The position numbers were made by a program, and so were the translations under genes. This document shows, piece by piece, positions 59,255-64,000 of a stretch of 64,000 nt of DNA. The stretch comes from Drosophila pseudoobscura (taxonomy: Eukaryota; Arthropoda; Insecta; Diptera; Drosophilidae). The notes under the pieces were generated by a model. The model saw nothing but the letters and a program-made list of their open reading frames with translations, did not search any database and was not told the origin of the DNA. The stretch is from the NCBI RefSeq assembly GCF_009870125.1, contig NC_046679.1:16740001-16804000 (forward strand), given 5' to 3'. How positions within the stretch are numbered: position 1 is the stretch's first letter; each line of letters begins with the position of its first letter.

Positions 59255-59311
59255 AACTCACCTGCAAATAAACAAAGAAGAAAGAGAGGGGGAGAATAAA
59301 TTTCCGATTAG
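59255..59311 (-). promoter_or_regulatory. Recursive splice site (ratcheting point) in the how intron
   Basis: On the minus strand a CTAATC branch-point-like word (59311-59306) is followed by about 38 bases of nearly pure pyrimidine (CTCCCCCTCTCTTTCTTC, then TTTGTTTATTTGCAG), an AG ending at 59262, and immediately GTGAGT from 59261. A 3' splice site fused to a 5' splice site with no exon between is the hallmark of recursive splicing in long fly introns. The host intron is more than 17 kb, the class in which such sites occur. Confidence 0.7.
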
Positions 59312-62141
59312 ATAAGATAATAATAATAATACTCGTACATTAAAATGGAGGCAGTTTATGTGAAAACAATTTATGATCCGTGGAAAATATGTTACAAATA
59401 TCGCGGGCTCTGCCGTGGGAGGCAGCGGGAATTTATCTGAATCTCTCTCTATCCTATCATCTCTAAAGTGTAACTATGAAGATATCTTGGGAATGGAATA
59501 AGCTACGGGTCTACTTGATTGCTTTTAGAATCTTATAGATCTTATATTATAAATTTATTCTAGATTTCAGATCACAAAAATATAGAATCCCAAGTCTCCA
59601 AAGAAAACATGCATAGATAATGCAATGAAATCAAACAAAAATGTATCAATCACTATAATAATTATATAATTAATAATTATCGGTTATCGTTAATTTATCG
59701 ATCACAAAAATTTAAAGTTTTAAAGAGTCAATCTGTAGAAAATTTCACTCATTAAGCCACAGAATTATGAGCAATAGCCACAGACAGCGTCTGATGGGGA
59801 AGGGAAGCTCCGGAGGAACCCTGTTCTTTCGAGGAAATTTATTTTAAGAGGTAAAGTGCAAAGGGTAATCGAACCCCTAACCATTTTTACTGCCACCCGA
59901 AATCGAGCACCTCAATCAACAGGCAAATCTCAACGTTTTCTTGCCACATCTCAGCGTTGTTTGCCGGCGAGGCGAGGGACTTCTATTTTTAAGAATATTT
60001 AGAATATGAGATTTCAGTCCACACTTCCATGCGGCTGCTGCGAGGCTGCGAGGCTGCGGCTGGTTTATTTCTGGAGTAGCCGAATGACTTTTCCGGAGTC
60101 GCGGCTGCCCGTGGGGCAAGGGAACGTAAACAAAGACCAAGATGATGCCACAGAACAGGAAGGGGGCACGGGGGACAGACACCCGCAGGGTTCATGACCT
60201 TTTTGGGTAGATATTGTAGATATATATTGAATATTTTGTTACTTCTTGGTACAAATTTCCACTTCGCTGCAATTTTCGATACACAAAAGTTCTTTCGAAC
60301 CAATAAATTTCCCCCAAAATTCGAAAAACGCTGCATTCCATCAAATGTTAAACATTCTGAATGTTTTTATTACCAAGGAAATCAAAAATCAATCGAGGAG
60401 TGCTGCCTGATGCCTGCTGCCTGCTTGCCCCATTTTATGGCTTGCCCCATTGGAAAATAATTTCTTGCCTTATGGCATTCCGGTGAAAGTTGCAGTTCGG
60501 TGCCGTTTTTGGATCAGCCGGACGGACCGGCTATGGGCCATGGCTGGTGGCCTATGGCTATCGCTGCTTATGTCATGTTTATAATATTTGTGTCCAGCAC
60601 AGCCCCCACAGCCCCCACATCGCCATAATTAGCTCTCAAGAAACACATCAAATAACTCGATTTGGTCTAGTTTTTTTTTTTTGGAGATAAATACAAAAAA
60701 CGAATGAGATTTTGTTTAAATTTCGTAAAAAATATGTGATGGAAAACTGGTAGAAAGAGACCACAAGAGGACTTCAACTTAACGTTCCCTTTTCTTCAAC
60801 AAAAAATAAATATTGAGATCGGAATGATATATGATGATATTCCTTCTAGAGAGATCTAATTCTTTAGTAGAAACTCTCCTACTTTGGAAGCTCTTCTATT
60901 ACCTCCTGGGAGTACGATCCCCTGATACGATCCAGACAAAGAACTACTATATAGAATACTCCACAGCCTCGGTCGTGGACTCAGATACTCAAGACCTATG
61001 AAAATACTACGGTAATGTCTTTGTAGATCAAAAAGTATGTCAGATATGGGATCGAAATATCCCACAATGCCCTATAAGGTATTGACTGCCGGAGAGAGAG
61101 ATGGAGAGTTCGAGTGGAGTGTAATGGAATGAGACGGACTGCAAGAGAGACAGCAAATGGAAGGAGTGATCGAATGGGAGGAATGAAAAGATGGAATGCA
61201 GCCGGAGAGAGAGAGAGAGAGAGCAGGGGAGTGGAGATCCACTGTAGCCTAAGGAAGAGAGATAGTATGGAGCGTGTATACCACAGGTGGCATATCCCAT
61301 TGAAATCCTTCAAATCCTCAAACTCCCAGGATTAAGCAACAATTTCGAAAGCCAAATAAATTTCTGGTACATTAAGCGAGTATTTATTTGGCATGGCATG
61401 GTATGGATGGTATGTGGGATCTTTGAATGGGTCACGGTCTTGCCAGCCTCTCACTTTGTCGCATGATCTCTCTCTCTCTCTCCCTCTCGCTCCCCCACTT
61501 TCAACAACCGAAAATGATATACGACTACGAGCATTAGCTTACACCAACACACGACGACACAGCGTCGTAATTATTTGTCTATACAGGTACTCGTGGTGGT
61601 AGCGTAATATGCTTGACTTGGCCAACATTGAAGTGTGGCCGAAAGCAACTCGTTTTGAAACAAAAGCCAAAGCCGCCTTTTTCTTTTCCCTTTTTTGCAC
61701 CCACCCGGTCGTCTTGGTCTTGCCTTGAATGGGATTTATTATAATAATAATAAATGTACACACACGCCCATACGACGCAAGTATCTGTGTATCTGTGTAT
61801 CTGTGTGGCATCTGTGGGTAGATTTAGCCTGTTGGATTTGGGGCTTTGTTGAGTGTGCAACTTGTTCTTAACACCTTTTTCATATCTCTTCCTTTTGGCC
61901 TTTTTTTCTGGTGTTTTCTTCTTTTTACCGCGCGCCCACGTTTTTTGTTTATTTTTAGTCATTCCTCTGCCGCTGCCGCTGCCGCTCCCTCTGCCTCTGC
62001 CGCTGCGGGGCACTCGTCAATCTCTTTTCTCGTTTCGTTTCGTTTTTCTTTTCCATTTTTTTTTTTGCTGTTAATTTATTTATTTTCTTTACACTTTTGT
62101 TGTGGCGGCCTGTCTCCGCCTCAAGTGTCGCTTTGTATGAC

Positions 62142-62200
62142 AATTTGTGTGTGTGTGTGTTGTGTGTGTGTGCGTGTGTGTGTGTCCGTGTGTGGGTTTC
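62142..62200. repeat. Imperfect TG dinucleotide repeat
   Basis: TG repeats interrupted by TTG, TGCG and TCCG; CA-rich in the how RNA. Confidence 0.85.
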
Positions 62201-62800
62201 TCTTCGAGTGCGTGGAAAACCGGAAAATCCTACGTACAAAACTTTTGCTGCGGGCCTAGAAAACGCAAGTGCAGCGCGCCCGTACGTTGTGGCACATACA
62301 ACATGTCGCATGCCAATGACATTCGAGCTGTTGCCATGCCTGATAAGCCCCACAAGTCGTCCTTGGACATTGCCCACAGAGGCGGGGGGAGAGCAGAAGA
62401 TGCAAAGGCGGAGAGAGAGAGAGGGAGAGAGAGGGGGGCCCAGAGGGTCGTGTGGGCTGCTTTGGTATTTAAAAAATAAAGAACTAAAGTTGCCTCGTCC
62501 GTTGGGGCATAGAAATTGTCACGAATAAAAGTAAAGTCTTGAAGTGCCACTCCGTAAAAGAGTGACTAATTTTTCACTGTGTATTCCACATATAAAAACC
62601 AGTGTAGAACCCAGGCCTAGTGCAACATATTTCATAAATTTCCCACAAGCGAACGGTCCCATTTGCTGTGCAAGACATTCTGCATTGCGAGACTTCGACA
62701 ACTGTACGATTAAATGCCAGAATTTTGTAATGTAGAAATTTTATCGCCACCTTAGTTCTGTAGACGATAAATTATTTGCGATATTGATCAAGATTTAACG

Positions 62801-62880
62801 GTGGTATCGTTAATTCTCGGATTTATCGATAATTTATCGAGTTTTTCTGAATTATCAAGGAATATTGATCATATCTTTCC
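62801..62880. repeat. Fourth TTATCGAT array
   Basis: Contains TTATCGATAATTTATCGAGT at 62823-62842 followed by a second unit of exactly 20 bp ending in ATTATCAAGGAA. The consensus is shared with the arrays at 44.6 and 46.6 kb. Confidence 0.65.
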
Positions 62881-63022
62881 TGCGTTCGGTTCGGTTAACG
62901 CGTCGCGCGTCATGCGGCAGCGCACCTCGGTCGGTTGGGCGGGAGGAGGGCTGCGTTTTGCCTGGAATCAGCGCGTTACAGCCTTCTGCTAGTGTCACAG
63001 TCATTGCATGCCAACATCCAAG

Positions 63023-63130
63023 AATATATCGATAAGTTATCACGGAAGTTATCGACAATGAATCGCAAATTAATCGCTGTTATCAAAAGTCATCAATATT
63101 TCAACAAGAAATGACACCTCCATCGATAAT
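63023..63130. repeat. Fifth TTATCGAT-like cluster
   Basis: TATCGATAAGTTATC, GTTATCGACAATG, TTAATCGCTGTTATC and CATCGATAATA words within about 110 bp; a decayed array of the same type. Confidence 0.55.
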
Positions 63131-64000
63131 ATAATGTTATATGATTTTTTATGAGGAATTTAATATTGCACTGTTCGAAAATATTTGTGCAACGAAATAG
63201 CAAAGTGCCAGTCACGCTTGAATAGATCGGATGACACATTCCCACATTCCAATGGATCCACTATCGTACGAGCATGATTGATTGACTGAATGATTGCCCT
63301 ATTCCCTACAAAAAACAATTGAATGCACAGCCAAAGCCAAAGGCCAATCGAAACCTTGTTGTGTTTCAATGTTTCTCTGGAAATTAATGTTTTCAATCTC
63401 TGATTGCACCTTCGGCACCCCGCAGCCCCCTTAGATCCAGGATAACCATTTAAAGAGCCCACAAGGCACACAATTAATTCATCCACCCACAGGGCTGAGG
63501 CCTTCCACATGATTGACACAGAGCCAGGCGGCTGGGCGTCCATATAAAATGGACATTTAACCCAAATACGCGGAAAACGTGGCCAACACAGCACGACATT
63601 AAAGCAGTTATGGAATATCTAAAAACTGCCAAAAAAAGACAACAGCATATTCAAAGCCAAACGCAAAAAGCAAACACACAAAAGTAAAGACAAAAGGCAA
63701 AATGCAGCACTCCCCCACACCCACACCCCCCCTCCCCCCCACACACAGCCCACGAGCCACACAGAGGCACTGAATGCGAACAGATGATGGGAAATGCCAC
63801 AATTAGGAGCCCATTGGGGCGTGGCATTTGTTGAATTTTATGAAATTTCATCAACTTTCAATCGAAACGACTGAAAGACACCAAAATGCAGGTGTTTCGG
63901 CGAGTGCGTTAGCCGAAAATAGCGCAAAATTGAAACGGCTGTTGAGGCGCCACCGAAAAAAAATACAGAGAAATCCAAAGCCAAAAGGCCATTCAGCCAT

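Larger units (their letters stand above)
24749..64000 (-). other. how: held out wings (how) locus, 3' part
   Basis: Minus-strand transcription unit of the fly STAR/Quaking protein HOW. Six coding exons are recognised: 46342-46209, 37298-37182, 34825-34685, 34418-34322, 33885-33563 (short) or 33885-33583 (long), and 30707-30601. Together they give about 298 residues of the long form. The melanogaster protein is about 405 by memory, so roughly 105 N-terminal residues lie in an exon to the right of 64000. HOW binds ACUAA-type RNA elements and controls stability and splicing of target mRNAs in muscle, tendon and glia. The left limit is a candidate poly(A) signal, not a proven end. Confidence 0.85.
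46343..64000 (-). other. how upstream intron, at least 17.6 kb
   Basis: No coding exon of how or of any nested gene can be supported here. The intron holds a recursive splice site at 59261/59262, a complete DINE-1-like element (50816-51900), four more ATCGAT-rich arrays, an AACAGTT array (52.9-53.4 kb), two GAGA-rich islands (49.7 and 57.2 kb), long C homopolymers that are G-runs in the RNA, and common dinucleotide repeats (for example TG at 62142-62200). Confidence 0.75.

Noticed and set aside
1..64000. CRISPR arrays, operons, bacterial-type signals
   Set aside because: The sequence is an insect nuclear genome; direct repeats present are microsatellites and minisatellites without unique spacers.

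Overview
The window is from a Drosophila nuclear genome. The evidence is a set of split genes with 60 bp to more than 17 kb introns, GT..AG junctions, protein segments that read as the fly HtrA2 and held out wings (how) products, abundant CAG/GAGA/hexamer microsatellites, and a DINE-1/INE-1-type dispersed repeat. The frequency of AGATAC and TACGAG hexamer microsatellites and the amino-acid differences from the D. melanogaster proteins as I remember them suggest a species outside the melanogaster subgroup, perhaps the obscura group. That species call is inference.

Layout. Positions 1 to about 18.6 kb are non-coding: no open frame there looks like a protein, and the region holds simple repeats and small relics of a dispersed repeat. 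From 18636 to 19983 (minus) lies a complete two-exon HtrA2/Omi mitochondrial serine protease gene, with DREF-type sites just upstream of its start. From 21131 to 22893 (plus) lies a four-exon gene for a small secreted, cysteine-rich, probably GPI-anchored protein that I cannot name. The rest of the window, roughly 24.7 kb to the right edge, is the 3' part of how on the minus strand, the fly Quaking-type STAR RNA-binding protein. Six coding exons are visible (46342 down to 30601): the end of QUA1, the KH domain in three pieces, QUA2, and two alternative C termini. The first coding exon must lie beyond 64000.

The long and short HOW proteins come from one exon. Reading through it ends after a few residues (short form). 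Splicing inside it, 18 nt before that stop codon begins, joins the last exon, which carries the HPYQR nuclear-retention motif (long form).

The most interesting non-coding signals lie inside how: (1) a zero-length-exon recursive splice site in the >17 kb upstream intron, with a G16 run and a row of GGGG blocks shortly downstream in the RNA; (2) several arrays of a degenerate 20-bp repeat built on TTATCGAT, resembling DREF/BEAF-32 motifs; (3) an 11-copy AACAGTT array, partly a strict 15-bp tandem repeat; (4) a coding-exon 3' splice site that lacks a pyrimidine tract and carries ACTAAC, the STAR-protein recognition sequence, directly against the AG; (5) a strong hairpin in the presumed how 3' UTR; and (6) a 1.1 kb DINE-1-like element with an internally duplicated core.
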